From Haloquadratum walsbyi J07HQW2 (GTDB lineage: Archaea; Halobacteriota; Halobacteria; Halobacteriales; Haloferacaceae), in NCBI RefSeq assembly GCF_000415985.1, contig NZ_KE356561.1:915860-979859 (forward strand): 64,000 nucleotides of DNA, read 5' to 3'. Below are positions 27,167 through 37,414 of this stretch, one piece after another. The notes beneath the pieces are model-generated. The model had not been told where the DNA came from. It did no database searches and saw nothing but the letters and a program-made list of their open reading frames with translations. The number at the start of each line of letters is the position of its first letter. The first letter of the stretch is position 1. The position numbers and the translations under genes were made by a program.

Positions 27167-28882
27167 CTACTGTAATTCAACCATATTGAGGAATGGACCG
27201 CCAACAGATGTGGCGGTATAACTATCGGAGACAACAGCTTCATTGACGCCACGGAGTGTCTGTGCATAATCAATGAACACCCATGGTGCTTCTTCGCGTG
27301 CAATTTGATTTGCCTCAAGATACAGCTCTTCACGCTCCGCATCATCGTAACTTCGCTGTGCCTCACGGACTAGCGACATGTATTCAGAATGTGCCCATCC
27401 GGCGACATTCAATGGACTGTATCCTTCGGTGTCGAAACTGACCCAGTTTTGATCTTCTGGAACAGCATTCATAGGGACTTTCGGGTCAAGCAGCACATAC
27501 ATGAAATTATCAGGATCCGCATTATCAGTGTACCATCCGAGGAAACAGGCGTCATGCCTCCCCTGGTCTGTGTAGCTGAGATATGATGAGAATGTCGAGA
27601 ACTGATTTATTTCAACAGTGAGTCCAATTTCCTCGAGGTCCGAACGGACCTGATTTGCTGTCTCAACCGGACTCGGGTTGTACCCACGTGGATTTGAAAA
27701 TGTGGCAAGTTCAAACTCAAATCCATCACCATAGCCGGCTTCTTGAAGTAGACGGCGGGCTTCATCCTTATCAGTTGGATATGGCTCAAGATCCTCATTA
27801 TGTCCAAGAACGTCCGGTGGGAGTGGTTGGTCAGCTGTCGTTGCGAACCCTTGGTAGATGCTATCGACAATGGCTTGGGTATTAATTGCGTACGAAATAG
27901 CTTGACGGACTTGTCGGTTTCGGAACTCCTCGCGGCGAGACTGATTCATCGCCATATAACCGACATTGATTCCATTCTTCGAGGCGAGACGTGCAGACCC
28001 AGCACTTTCGAGTTGCTGGGAAGATTGCGAATCAAGATTATCAGTGATATGTGAACTCCCGTTGATTACATCCTGCACCCGCGTTGAGTTCTGACCAATC
28101 GTTTTGAATACTACTTGTTCGACGTTTGGTCCGTTCCCCCAATAATCAGCGTTAGCCGAGAGAAGCACCCGCTGGTTACCGTTGTCAAGCTGCGAAAACT
28201 GGAAACCACCGGTTCCCTGTGGCTCTGTCCCGAGTTGTACCTGATCGTCAAGTGACTCAATTTGTGCTTTCGACAAAATAGCAGCCGCAAACATCGCAAG
28301 GTTACGTAAAAACGGTGCATATTGCTGTGTGAGCTCAATCGTGACCTCGTATTCTCCGGTCGCTTCAATGGTATCTACCCAGTTGCCAAACGTAAACGGT
28401 CCATATCCCGAACGATTTTCATCGCCGAGGTAATACTCGTACTCACTATCAGTGAATCGACGAATTGTGGCGCGAACGTCGGCTGCAGTGAATGATTCAC
28501 CATTGTGAAATGTAACATCTTCACGAAGTGTCAGCGTCGCTGTTGTTCCCTCAAGTGAGTACTCTGTTGCGAGTCCATCTCGAAGCTGTCCACCACTTCC
28601 CGGAGTAAAGCCAACTAATTGATCATATATTTGGTTTGAAACCTTTGCGACCTCACCACTCGTTGTTTGCTGTGGGTCATAATTTTGTGGATGGTCACCA
28701 CGGGCATACACAAGCGTTCCGCTCAAGTTAGATTCCTCTCCGTTATCGTCCGCTACGTCCGTACCCGCTGTCTCATCACCTGCACTTTCATCATCGCCTC
28801 CAGAACATCCTGCAATAGTTGCTGCTGCCGCAGCACTTCCAGCGGTCGTGAGAAAGGTTCGTCGGTCCATATCAGAAGTCAT
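27167..28882 (-). CDS. dppA: Peptide-type ABC transporter substrate-binding lipoprotein
   Basis: Extracytoplasmic solute receptor of the SBP_bac_5 family. The N-terminus MDRRTFLTTAGSAAAAATIAGC is a Tat signal with twin Arg (7-8) and a lipobox Cys26, so the protein should be exported folded and lipid-anchored. An acidic linker follows. The core has LVYARGDHPQNYDPQQT, LREDVTFHNGESFTAADVRATI, VRQAISYAINTQAIV and GWYTDNADPDNFMY. At 571 residues it has family length. The true start may be M5 (28870). The ligand, peptide or other, is not deducible. Confidence 0.93.
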   Translation of the reverse strand: MTSDMDRRTFLTTAGSAAAAATIAGCSGGDDESAGDETAGTDVADDNGEESNLSGTLVYARGDHPQNYDPQQTTSGEVAKVSNQIYDQLVGFTPGSGGQLRDGLATEYSLEGTTATLTLREDVTFHNGESFTAADVRATIRRFTDSEYEYYLGDENRSGYGPFTFGNWVDTIEATGEYEVTIELTQQYAPFLRNLAMFAAAILSKAQIESLDDQVQLGTEPQGTGGFQFSQLDNGNQRVLLSANADYWGNGPNVEQVVFKTIGQNSTRVQDVINGSSHITDNLDSQSSQQLESAGSARLASKNGINVGYMAMNQSRREEFRNRQVRQAISYAINTQAIVDSIYQGFATTADQPLPPDVLGHNEDLEPYPTDKDEARRLLQEAGYGDGFEFELATFSNPRGYNPSPVETANQVRSDLEEIGLTVEINQFSTFSSYLSYTDQGRHDACFLGWYTDNADPDNFMYVLLDPKVPMNAVPEDQNWVSFDTEGYSPLNVAGWAHSEYMSLVREAQRSYDDAEREELYLEANQIAREEAPWVFIDYAQTLRGVNEAVVSDSYTATSVGGPFLNMVELQ

Positions 28883-29009
28883 AGTTGTTTTGATACACGC
28901 CGAGAGAGTCTGTTAAATGTTACGTTAGTTACTATTTCTGATGGCGGTGATATGGTTATGATCAGTTCCTCTCAACATATGATACGCGTTGGTTGCGGAT
29001 GCGGAGTTG

Positions 29010-31553
29010 TCAGTCTGTGTTCGGCTGTCGAGCACCGGCATGTGTTGATGTATCGGTATTGGTATCTGTGTCTGCTGTACTAAGTGGCTCAGTGTTCATG
29101 TCTTCGTCATATCGATGACAGGCAGTTAGATGCATGTCTCTCAGGGTCGATGTATTGGATAACGACGATGCACTTTCCTCAGACGTGTCAAATACTGGAG
29201 ATTGTTGCTCACATACACTTGCAAAACGGTCATGTAGTTGCGCTGTAGCTGTCTCAAAATCACCGTTCACAACCGATTTGAGCGCAGTAGTCACCACACG
29301 ACGGTTTTCCTTGCTGAGTGAATCATCAATGTACCGCTCATAGAGAGCATTGATGAGTGCATCTTCATCCGTTATATCCGTTTCTCTTTGAATCGCATCA
29401 ACATCGATGGCTGCATCAGACACACGTTCACGTAGTGTCATTATGCTACGATATGTTGATTGATCGATCTCAATGTCATCAGGAGGAATGACCTCAGGAC
29501 ATCTAGTCCGGAAATAACAGCCCGACGGTGGGTCAATCGGAGACGGCACGTCGCCATCAAGAATAACTCGGTCTGTCTGTGCTGTTGGGTCAGGGACAGG
29601 AATTGCAGACAGCAGTGCGCGGGTGTATGGGTGCTGTGGCGTCGAAAAGAGTGTTTCCGTTGGTGCAATCTCAACAATCTCGCCAAGATACATTACAGCG
29701 ATACGATCACAAATATGTCTGACAACACTGAGATCATGTGCGATGAAGAGGAAGGTGAGTCCGAATTCAGATTGTAGATTTTTGAGTAGATTGAGTATCT
29801 GAGCTTGCACAGACACATCAAGCGCTGACACAGGTTCATCACAGACGATGAAATCTGGGTCAACAGCGATTGCACGGGCTATTCCAACACGTTGTCGCTG
29901 TCCACCTGAGAGTTCATGAGGATATCGATCACGTTGGTCTGGGTCCAACCCAACAGCTTCCAATAATTCCATGACACGTTGTCTGCGTGTACTTTGATTT
30001 GACACATCGACATCTGTAGGAAGGTTGTGAATGCGTAGTGGCTCAGCGATAATCTGCTCGACTCTCATTCGTGGGTCAAGCGACGACATCGGATCCTGAA
30101 AGATCATTTGGAGATCGCGTCGGTGGGTTCGCAACGCGCTTTTCGATAGATTTGTTAAATCATCGCCAGCAAAGACCACGCGTCCCTCCGTCGGTTCGAC
30201 TAGTTGAAGAATACTTTGTCCGGTTGTTGACTTCCCACAACCTGACTCACCGACCAATCCAACCGTTTCTCCCTCGTATACCGTCAAATCAACACCGTCG
30301 ACGGCTTTGACACGCTCAGTGTCGAGTCCAAGATACTCATCAAAAACGCTCTCTGACCGCTGGAAATGTTTCTGAAGTCCTTCGACCTCAAGGATTGGAT
30401 CACTGGTCTGCGTTGTCGTCTCAGCTGTAACATCTGTGTTCGTTCCATACTCGTCTTCATTAAAATCATCAAGAATACACTTTGCCTGATGATCGATATC
30501 TGCGTGACCATGCTGGCGAGACGGAATCTCGCCATTGCGGCACGCTGGTTCTGCCCACGGGCATCGTGAGGCGAAATTACATCCCTCCGGCATATCGATG
30601 AGATCCGGGACATTCCCGTCAATCGGCGTCAGGCGATCACTTTTTGCTGTGGGAATGGACTCAAGTAGGGCATATGTGTATGGATGTGATGGATTTGCAA
30701 AAATCTCCTCAACAGGACCCTCTTCAACAATCTCACCGGCATACATCACAGCAACACGATCACACGTCTCAGCAACAACCCCCAGATCATGTGTGATGAA
30801 TAATACACCCATACCGAGGTCAGTCTGAAGATCATTTATTAATTCAAGAATCTGTGCTTGGATTGTTACATCAAGCGCCGTTGTTGGCTCATCTGCAATG
30901 AGAATATTCGGTTGACATGCAAGTGCAATTGCGATGAGAACCCGCTGGCGCATCCCCCCAGAGAACTCATGTGGATACTCATTAATTCGCGAGGCAGGCT
31001 CTGAGATTCCTACCTGTGAAAGAACATCGATGGTGCGCTCGACGATGGCATTATTTGGATTAGATCTGACACGAGCAAGCATCTCACGAATCGCATTAAT
31101 CCATGTGTCTTTTTTTCGGTTACCAAACTGATGTAGTTGGAGAGACTCAGCTACCTGTTCGCCAACGGTAAGCGCCGGATTAAGAGATGTCATTGGATCT
31201 TGGAAGATCATACTCATCTCTGCACCACGAACCGACCGAAGTGCCTCCTCAGGTGCTTCAGTAAGTAGAATTTGATCATCATCAACAAATGATGAATTCG
31301 TATATCGATCCCGAAATGTCTCTGCTAGTGATGCAGACTGCAGTGTTACTTCACCCCCACTAATCTGACCGGGGTCGTCTATCAGCCCCATTGCCGAGAG
31401 GGCGGTGACACTTTTTCCGCTACCGGATTCGCCAACAAGTCCGACAGTCTCACCAGCATGAATATCGAGTGACACATCATCAACTGCTTTGACTTGCCCG
31501 CGTTCAGTAGAAAATTGCGTGCGGAGTTCTGAAAGTGAGAGAACCGGAGACAT
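29010..31553 (-). CDS. dppDF: Fused DppD-DppF peptide ABC transporter ATPases
   Basis: Two complete ABC ATPases in one 847-residue chain. Domain 1 (1-370): Walker A GESGSGKS 41-48, signature FSGGMRQ 197-203, Walker B ILIADE, and the oligopeptide C-terminal motif [15 protein letters not shown] Thr-rich linker (371-384) leads to domain 2: Walker A GESGCGKS 435-442, signature LSGGQRQ 548-554, Walker B IVCDE. In domain 2 the terminal RCP...ACH motif is interrupted by about 115 inserted residues (690-805) before ACHRYDED. Fusion fixes a 1:1 pairing of the two ATPases. It is first in a minus-strand run followed by dppA, dppB and dppC, with gaps of 127-136 bases. Confidence 0.95.
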   Translation of the reverse strand: MSPVLSLSELRTQFSTERGQVKAVDDVSLDIHAGETVGLVGESGSGKSVTALSAMGLIDDPGQISGGEVTLQSASLAETFRDRYTNSSFVDDDQILLTEAPEEALRSVRGAEMSMIFQDPMTSLNPALTVGEQVAESLQLHQFGNRKKDTWINAIREMLARVRSNPNNAIVERTIDVLSQVGISEPASRINEYPHEFSGGMRQRVLIAIALACQPNILIADEPTTALDVTIQAQILELINDLQTDLGMGVLFITHDLGVVAETCDRVAVMYAGEIVEEGPVEEIFANPSHPYTYALLESIPTAKSDRLTPIDGNVPDLIDMPEGCNFASRCPWAEPACRNGEIPSRQHGHADIDHQAKCILDDFNEDEYGTNTDVTAETTTQTSDPILEVEGLQKHFQRSESVFDEYLGLDTERVKAVDGVDLTVYEGETVGLVGESGCGKSTTGQSILQLVEPTEGRVVFAGDDLTNLSKSALRTHRRDLQMIFQDPMSSLDPRMRVEQIIAEPLRIHNLPTDVDVSNQSTRRQRVMELLEAVGLDPDQRDRYPHELSGGQRQRVGIARAIAVDPDFIVCDEPVSALDVSVQAQILNLLKNLQSEFGLTFLFIAHDLSVVRHICDRIAVMYLGEIVEIAPTETLFSTPQHPYTRALLSAIPVPDPTAQTDRVILDGDVPSPIDPPSGCYFRTRCPEVIPPDDIEIDQSTYRSIMTLRERVSDAAIDVDAIQRETDITDEDALINALYERYIDDSLSKENRRVVTTALKSVVNGDFETATAQLHDRFASVCEQQSPVFDTSEESASSLSNTSTLRDMHLTACHRYDEDMNTEPLSTADTDTNTDTSTHAGARQPNTD

Positions 31554-31700
31554 ATCTCCATCGTCGTCGTTTCGGCGGAAAGTATCTTTTCACCCTTTCT
31601 CTAACCACTTGTGTCGGTATAATTGAATAATTCGGAGCCATATGCTGAGTGAACGCGTTTTGAGCGAACGTTTACTTGCCTCCCGAGGTCGAACAATAAT

Positions 31701-32330
31701 ATGGATGATGGACGACCAGATTCAGACTCAAACATCGAAACAGTAACAGAAAATATGAGTGACAGCACTGATGACCCGATGACTGGTCATAATGGTCGCT
31801 GGGAAGCCGTAATCGATGATATGTCGGCTACAGCAACCGAATACCGCGATGCGGGATGGGAAGCTCTTGAACTGCACCCAGGTGATATATTCCCGATTCC
31901 GCCGGTAGATGGGGCTGATCAAACAGGTCTAAGTTCCTCAGACGGGGTCAACAATACATCAACAAAAGGTAGCATTGCTCAAGACAGTTCTAAGTCACAC
32001 TCACGCGTGGGTCTCGATGTTATTATTCCTGATAACGAATTCACCCAACTTATCGAAATAGCAAGCGCTAGAACATTTGATGAATGTGAAGCCTTCCGAG
32101 CAGAGGTAGGAAGTATATTATTTGTTATTGCTGGAATCAAAGCATCGACTACTGATGTTGTCGTATTTGTGCCATTATATTATCGAGCGAATGATGCACA
32201 ACGAATGGCTCAGCGCGCAGTTGCACGCGGTGAAATTAAACTATTTGTCCGACCGCTTAGCGATGACCGTCAGGTCGTGTTTTCACAATCAACTCCGGAG
32301 CTGTTGCTCCCGAGTGAGTTCGCAAGGTAA
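31701..32330 (+). CDS. Haloarchaeal hypothetical protein
   Basis: A 209-residue acidic protein of unrecognised family. A disordered acidic N-terminus (about 30 residues) precedes GRWEAVIDDMSATATEYRDAGWEALELHPGD. A Ser/Asn-rich insertion lies near 75-95, and the C-terminal half is alpha/beta (SRVGLDVIIPDNEFTQLIEIA, ILFVIAGIKASTTDVVVFVPLYY). It ends in VFSQSTPELLLPSEFA. No catalytic motif is apparent. It diverges from dppDF across a 147-base promoter region. An alternative start is the second in-frame Met near residue 19. Confidence 0.75.
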   Translation: MDDGRPDSDSNIETVTENMSDSTDDPMTGHNGRWEAVIDDMSATATEYRDAGWEALELHPGDIFPIPPVDGADQTGLSSSDGVNNTSTKGSIAQDSSKSHSRVGLDVIIPDNEFTQLIEIASARTFDECEAFRAEVGSILFVIAGIKASTTDVVVFVPLYYRANDAQRMAQRAVARGEIKLFVRPLSDDRQVVFSQSTPELLLPSEFAR

Positions 32331-32383
32331 TGTCAGATGCTCACAGATAATTCTCAAAGTCAAGCTACGCAGGTGTGACAGTA

Positions 32384-32812
32384 CTATTTATCATTATGAC
32401 TGAGGCGGCGTGATCGCATTCCCAGTATGAGTCCTCCAATAATTGCCCCACCCCCAACGCTACCATATGCTGCCCACTGACCGAAATTGAATGGTGTTGT
32501 TCGCATCGACTGCACCCGCCGTTGGTGATACTCAGTATATGTTGTGCTTTGACATGTAGCGACTGCCGTCTGATTCAGTGACTGCCGCATCAGACCAACT
32601 CCACCATCAACGAGACGGCTACTATTAGCAAGTTCGCCACAGTCATTCTGAAACTCCTCATAGTTTGTTTCTGTTGTAGTCGTCATATTCGCATACGTGA
32701 TGCCAATGAGGACACTGACCCCAAAGAGAATAATAAACAAACAAATAATAATTGATTCCCAGTCAGTGCTCGTCTCTGTATCCATCTCTGGGTCTGACTG
32801 ATCATCATTCAT
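32384..32812 (-). CDS. Two-helix membrane protein with extracytoplasmic loop
   Basis: A 142-residue protein with membrane segments at about 19-41 (SIIICLFIILFGVSVLIGIT) and 114-133 (WAAYGSVGGGAIIGGLILGM). The intervening loop of about 70 residues has two Cys (NDCGE, ATCQS) that could form a disulphide outside the cell, and several N-x-S/T sites. The C-terminus is RSRRLSHND. No family is recognised. It is convergent with the 31701 gene. Confidence 0.65.
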   Translation of the reverse strand: MNDDQSDPEMDTETSTDWESIIICLFIILFGVSVLIGITYANMTTTTETNYEEFQNDCGELANSSRLVDGGVGLMRQSLNQTAVATCQSTTYTEYHQRRVQSMRTTPFNFGQWAAYGSVGGGAIIGGLILGMRSRRLSHNDK

Positions 32813-33033
32813 AGCATACTGTATATCGTGAGTATATCAGTGACGGCTATTTGTTGACATCGGTTTATCCAATGTAGATTACATCTATTAGACGAGGCAA
32901 AACGGAAAATTACGCCAAGGAGACAAAATAAAGATCAATTATCGTTTGATTCACCCAATACAATGCGTTAGCTGATATGACATAGCACAACACACAAATC
33001 TGTCCCGGTTGAGTAACTGATGATAAGTGATGA

Positions 33034-34062
33034 GTGATGAGTGATGGGGAGGATTCAAATGCCGAGACATCGGGAGGGAATGTCGGTGAGGATATTGATA
33101 TTGACGCGCTCCGCGGTCAATTGATCTCATGGTATGAGAGTGACCATCGAGAGTTTCCGTGGCGAGAGATTAATGACCCGTACGCCATCCTTGTTTCAGA
33201 GGTAATGAGCCATCAGACACAGATTGATCGCGTTATTGAAGCTTGGGAGGACTTCATTGATCGATGGCCGACAGTCGAAACACTTGCTGCGGATAATCGA
33301 TCTGCGGTTATTACATTCTGGAGTGAACACGCACTTGGATATAATAACCGTGCCAAATATCTACACGAAGCGGCGACTCAAATTGTCGATGAGTACGATG
33401 GGACATTCCCAGCCGATCCTGATGAGTTGACGTCACTGATGGGTGTTGGACCATACACAGCAAATGCTGTTGCCTCATTTGCGTTTAATAACGGCGATGC
33501 TGTTGTTGATACGAACGTTGAACGGGTTTTATATCGTGTCTTCAAGCAGGTTCGACAGGCAGATGACCCACCATATGAGCCGATTGCGAGTACGTTACTA
33601 CCAACAGGGAAATCACGGATTTGGAATAATGCGATTATGGAACTTGGCGGGGTTGCCTGCGAGAAAACACCACAGTGTGATGAAGCTAGCTGTCCGTGGC
33701 GGCAACAATGTCATGCGTATCAAACAGGCGATTTTACTGCACCTGATGTGCCAACACAGCCATCATTTGAGGGAAGTCGTCGGCAGTTTCGTGGTCGTAT
33801 CGTGCGAACGCTCGGAGAACACGGACGATTATCAATTGATACACTCGGTCATCGAATCCGTGTTGATTATGTTCCAGACGGAACACACGGTCGTGAGTGG
33901 ATTTATGATATTGTTACAGATCTAGCGAATGACGGACTTGTTAATGTCGAAACTGAGACTGAAGCTGGAACTGCTGAGACGGCTGAATCGAAATCAGCCA
34001 GTGTAACTCAAAATGATGAGGATGAGGTTGACTCATCAGTTTGTGTTAGTCTACAGTCATAG
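33034..34062 (+). CDS. mutY: A/G-specific adenine glycosylase
   Basis: Removes adenine mispaired with 8-oxoguanine. The HhH-GPD fold is clear: ISWYESDHREFPWRE, SEVMSHQTQIDRVI (catalytic Glu in SEV), LTSLMGVGPYTANAVASFAF hairpin-helix-hairpin, and the catalytic Asp in VVDTNVERVLYRV. A 4Fe-4S motif is present as CEKTPQCDEASCPWRQQC, with spacing x5-x4-x5 instead of the textbook x6-x2-x5. The C-terminal NUDIX-like recognition domain of bacterial MutY is replaced by a winged-helix-like region (RGRIVRTLGEHGRLSIDTLG). The acidic tail is rich in Glu and Thr. Several ATGs within 33034-33042 leave the start uncertain by a few residues. Confidence 0.92.
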   Translation: MMSDGEDSNAETSGGNVGEDIDIDALRGQLISWYESDHREFPWREINDPYAILVSEVMSHQTQIDRVIEAWEDFIDRWPTVETLAADNRSAVITFWSEHALGYNNRAKYLHEAATQIVDEYDGTFPADPDELTSLMGVGPYTANAVASFAFNNGDAVVDTNVERVLYRVFKQVRQADDPPYEPIASTLLPTGKSRIWNNAIMELGGVACEKTPQCDEASCPWRQQCHAYQTGDFTAPDVPTQPSFEGSRRQFRGRIVRTLGEHGRLSIDTLGHRIRVDYVPDGTHGREWIYDIVTDLANDGLVNVETETEAGTAETAESKSASVTQNDEDEVDSSVCVSLQS

Positions 34063-34215
34063 ATTGTGAGAACTAACAGTCGACAGAGTATCATTTATGA
34101 TTTATTATAATGATAGTTACTCTTTGCCTATTAAGATATTATAATCCTGTCGACAGTTCCCGTATCAGTGCGATTTAGATTATACACAGTAGAATTATAT
34201 TGCATGTTTATACTT

Positions 34216-34813
34216 GAGATGACAGGTGAACCACTCCCAATCGCAGAGACTGGCAGCGAACAGGCGCAATCCTACGCCGTTTCCAACGTTGCGTGGTGTA
34301 GGTACGCGTCGTCAGACGGGGACGGGAGCAAGGGAATTCCCGAGCTGTTTTCTGCTCCAATATCGTATACTGATGTCTCGGCACATTGGTTACGACCTCA
34401 CTGCAGCCGCATGCCCGACAATTGTGGGTTCAACTGTGAGTGTCCACCTAGACTGGAAACAGGATCTGTCCTTCGGGGGAGTCAGCTAACAATCGACGGG
34501 CAATCATCAACATAAGTAACTCGAACTCCGAGCCTAAATCTGATGAACCCGACCCCCGACCACCGCTCCTGTGGCACACAGAACACGACACAACACAGGA
34601 CCGCGTTCTTGGGTGGGGAGAGGATACGAGAGGAGTCCCGCGGTCGGAGGTTTGGCTGCCCCGCCCCTTGCCTTGCCCGGCTGCACACCGATTCGAACGG
34701 TGTGTGAGCTTGGCAGTCTGTGAACCTGCAACTCAACTCAACTCAACTCAACTCAACTCAGCGGTGTGGTACCATGAGATTCCCGTCTCTTTAGCCGCGG
34801 GAGGATGTCAATA
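34216..34813 (+). mobile_element. PATE-like non-autonomous element with ACTCA repeats
   Basis: A GC-rich non-coding block between mutY and cinA. The right end (34776-34813) is a hairpin read as GATTCCCG...CGCGGGAGGATGTCAA, the same terminal form as at 11.7 and 45.1 kb. Six perfect ACTCA units (34731-34760) lie just inside it, and a palindrome CACACCG/CGGTGTG with a 7-base loop lies at 34684-34704. Towards the left, CCTACGCC and GGTGTAGG (34271-34302) form another hairpin. No transposase ORF is present, and the short ORFs crossing the block do not resemble proteins. The left boundary is approximate. Confidence 0.6.
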
Positions 34814-34822
34814 ACTGACCAT

Positions 34823-35530
34823 TCACGGTGTCTCATCGTCGGTATCTGCCAGTGAAACGCGTGCTGTAAGCCATTGTCGAGCGGCAGCAACTGCCTCAGG
34901 ATCAGTGCTTGTCAGTTTCACGCGAACATATTCACCTGGATAACTTCCAACGGTTACTGCAAACTGCTCTCGTAGATCGGCAATTCGGTCAATTAATTCA
35001 CTTTCATATTCGTCAATAGCAACGGTTTCGGTCACTGTCTGCTCACCTGTGAACTCTGTCGCAACAGAATTGAACATGGCTTGCATCTCTGGTGGGACTC
35101 CCGGGAAAGCATATATCTCTTCGACGACTGCTCCAGGGGCAACACCGACTTCATTTGGTAACATTCGTGCATGAGCCGGGAGCGCAGTTGTTCCGTCAGC
35201 AAGGTCGTCAGCAGCGTATCCCTTCTGAGAGGTCAGCCACTCTTTAGCAGCGGCGTGTGGTTCGACTGATTGACCAACAGCAGCGGCGATTCCCTCCATT
35301 GTGACATCATCATGCGTTGGTCCCAACCCACCAGTGACTATCACTGCATCATATTCTGCATGATATTCGTTTACAACACGAGCGATATCGCTGACAGTAT
35401 CAGGAACAGTTGTTATCCGACCAACAGTAACACCACGGGCTGTCAGTTGTTCGCAAAGCCATGTAGCGTTCGTGTTGACAGTATCTCCGGCTAGAATCTC
35501 GTCTCCAACTGTGACGACTGCCACGCGCAT
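34823..35530 (-). CDS. CinA/MoeA-type molybdopterin-binding domain protein
   Basis: Single-domain MoCF-biosynthesis fold protein, like the N-terminal half of CinA (NMN deamidase/ADP-ribose pyrophosphatase family) without the C-terminal deamidase domain. Motifs are VAVVTVGDEILAGDTVNTNATWL and VIVTGGLGPTHDDVT, then GVAPGAVVEEIYAFPGVPPEMQAMF. Start 35530 (MRVAVVTVGDE) is set by homology; the track-long form adds nine residues. It is last in the tfe run, 65 bases after the DUF5803-like gene. Whether it acts on nucleotides or pterins cannot be decided. Confidence 0.88.
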   Translation of the reverse strand: MRVAVVTVGDEILAGDTVNTNATWLCEQLTARGVTVGRITTVPDTVSDIARVVNEYHAEYDAVIVTGGLGPTHDDVTMEGIAAAVGQSVEPHAAAKEWLTSQKGYAADDLADGTTALPAHARMLPNEVGVAPGAVVEEIYAFPGVPPEMQAMFNSVATEFTGEQTVTETVAIDEYESELIDRIADLREQFAVTVGSYPGEYVRVKLTSTDPEAVAAARQWLTARVSLADTDDETP

Positions 35531-35595
35531 GGTCTTAGATAATGATGAGATGCACAAAAGAGACTCGGGATTCGAAGCTTGTGTCTGGGATGTCG

Positions 35596-36402
35596 TTATC
35601 CCATTCCAGGTGGAGGACCGTCGTCAAATTCATCATCATCATCGGCTTCGACATCAAGACCCATTTCAGTTCGCTGAGTGCGTAGCTGCTGGATTTGTTG
35701 TCGATATCGTAGTAATCCGCCAACACCAACAAGTAAGACAAACCCGGCAACTCCACCAAATACAAAGATATCTCGCTGAAGATAAAATCGGACAGAGATA
35801 ATTTCAGTGCTTTGATCGATATTAGTCCATCTAAGGTGCAATTGATCTTCAGCATCAATTTCTGAATTATATCCACCGGGAGAAGCAGTCCCGAAGATAG
35901 GGATATCAATACGGCGGTTTGGAGGTAACACAATCTCATAACTACCGTCGACATATGTCGGGAGGCTGAATCGCTTGCGGTTGCCACCGCTTGTAAACGC
36001 AACTTTTCCTGTCTCAGTAGGGGAATCTGTCGGCAGTTTGATTATCGTTTCATCTTGTGTCTGTCGGATTTCCCCACCTCGTTCACGGATTTCTGTACCA
36101 GTAATTATCTCCCCACTAGGATATTGATAACGTACAGCAGAGACTGATAATGGATTTGTTCCACCAAATCCATCATTACGGAATAGTTGGATCGATGAAT
36201 CATTGACCGCAATCACAGTTTGAAATTTTGTATTTTCTTGGATCGTGATATGCGTACTGCGGTCGTTTGTCCACTCATAAGATTCCGCTGGCTCAGTGTC
36301 AATTTCCTCAGCAGGAACAGGACCGGTCGTGATTCCGAGACACCCACTTAGAGCACCAAGGAATGCAAGTGCACAAACCGCAAGAAGAAGTCGTCGGTTC
36401 AT
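35596..36402 (-). CDS. DUF5803-like membrane-anchored lipoprotein
   Basis: A 268-residue exported protein. The N-terminus MNRRLLLAVCALAFLGALSGC is a lipoprotein signal with lipobox LSGC (Cys21). The ectodomain (about 22-208) is beta-rich, with SYEWTNDRSTHITIQEN and a late LHLRWTNIDQSTEIISVRFYLQ. A C-terminal membrane helix (DIFVFGGVAGFVLLVGVGGLL) is followed by a basic then acidic tail ending PPPGMG. This layout fits what I recall of DUF5803, a haloarchaeal family without known function. It lies 133 bases downstream of the DUF2110-like gene. Confidence 0.75.
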   Translation of the reverse strand: MNRRLLLAVCALAFLGALSGCLGITTGPVPAEEIDTEPAESYEWTNDRSTHITIQENTKFQTVIAVNDSSIQLFRNDGFGGTNPLSVSAVRYQYPSGEIITGTEIRERGGEIRQTQDETIIKLPTDSPTETGKVAFTSGGNRKRFSLPTYVDGSYEIVLPPNRRIDIPIFGTASPGGYNSEIDAEDQLHLRWTNIDQSTEIISVRFYLQRDIFVFGGVAGFVLLVGVGGLLRYRQQIQQLRTQRTEMGLDVEADDDDEFDDGPPPGMG

Positions 36403-36535
36403 GATATCAGTCTCACTCTATTCATACTGTATTGACACACTCAAATATGCAATTAAACCAAGGCATGTCGGTATGCGGAGAGTTTATAGTATTAATCCTC
36501 CGTTTGAATCCGACTCGATGTAGCACACATTACAT

Positions 36536-37414
36536 TTAGGTAAGGACGCATTTCAATTCTGCGCGTAGATATGACCCGATGCTCGCGATTAAGCCGGGCG
36601 GATCAGTATCTTCTGTACAGATAACACTTTGTTCAAGTAATCCAAGTCGATCTACAGTTACAATATCGTCGGCATGACCAGCACGATTGACCGTTGCTCG
36701 AACTTCCCCACGCGTTGCACTGTTTACATTCACACGACCCGAACCTGCTTCTCGCGTCCACTCATACAGTTGATCACGGGTCGAATCAGCCAGCTGTGGT
36801 GTTTCACCAGCGATAAACTGAACTGGCGTGTGCTGGACAACTCCGAATCGCTCGCGAATCTGTGTTGGTGAGCCCTGTCCAAGTCCAAGTTCGGAAGCTG
36901 GGATCATAACGTGCTCATCACCGACATCAAGTGTCCATCCATTTTCGTCCCATGAACTGAGTGTCCCAGTGTAAATTTCTCCGTCTGTTCGCTCTGTGGA
37001 TGGGTAAATTTCTCCCCATGTCTCCGCAAGGAGATTTGATGCAACTGTTGCATCTGATCCAGTTAGTGTGACAGTGATAAATTCATCATCACGGATATCA
37101 ACACTCCAGGAGACAGTGAGTTCATCAATGTCGTTTCTGATCAATGAGCCCATACTGTCGAGTGCACGATCACGGGCATCACCGCCGACATAGCACTTCG
37201 TCCCAAGAATAACGTCAGCAGTGTCACTATCGGTGTCAGCATCAAGATGGCCGCGTGTTTTGGTATTACTGCGCTGTTCTGTTTGTGCAGTGTTCTTTGG
37301 ATCATCTATAGATGACTCATCGGAGTCAAGATCAGAACCAGCCTTGATGATACAGTTGGGCGGGGATGCAAGCTGAGCTACGTCAACGCTTGAAATGTGG
37401 TCTTCGTATCCCAT
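36536..37414 (-). CDS. DUF2110-like archaeal protein
   Basis: Archaeal protein that usually neighbours TFE. Core motifs are ILGTKCYVGGDARDRALDSMGSLI, ETWGEIYPSTERTDGEIYTG, IPASELGLGQGSPTQIRERFG and the conserved C-terminal RVNVNSATRGEVRATVNRAGHADDIVTVDRLGLLEQS. The ATG overlaps the tfe stop by one base (TGATG), so the pair is translationally coupled. Uniquely long N-terminus: about 68 acidic, Ser/Asp/Thr-rich residues precede the core. The coupling with TFE and the KOW/S1-like strands around GTLSSWDENGWTLDVGDE suggest nucleic-acid work, by inference only. Confidence 0.82.
   Translation of the reverse strand: MGYEDHISSVDVAQLASPPNCIIKAGSDLDSDESSIDDPKNTAQTEQRSNTKTRGHLDADTDSDTADVILGTKCYVGGDARDRALDSMGSLIRNDIDELTVSWSVDIRDDEFITVTLTGSDATVASNLLAETWGEIYPSTERTDGEIYTGTLSSWDENGWTLDVGDEHVMIPASELGLGQGSPTQIRERFGVVQHTPVQFIAGETPQLADSTRDQLYEWTREAGSGRVNVNSATRGEVRATVNRAGHADDIVTVDRLGLLEQSVICTEDTDPPGLIASIGSYLRAELKCVLT

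Noticed and set aside
34168-34736. Overlapping ORFs between mutY and cinA
   Set aside because: Same reason: the GC-rich PATE-like block is free of stops by composition.
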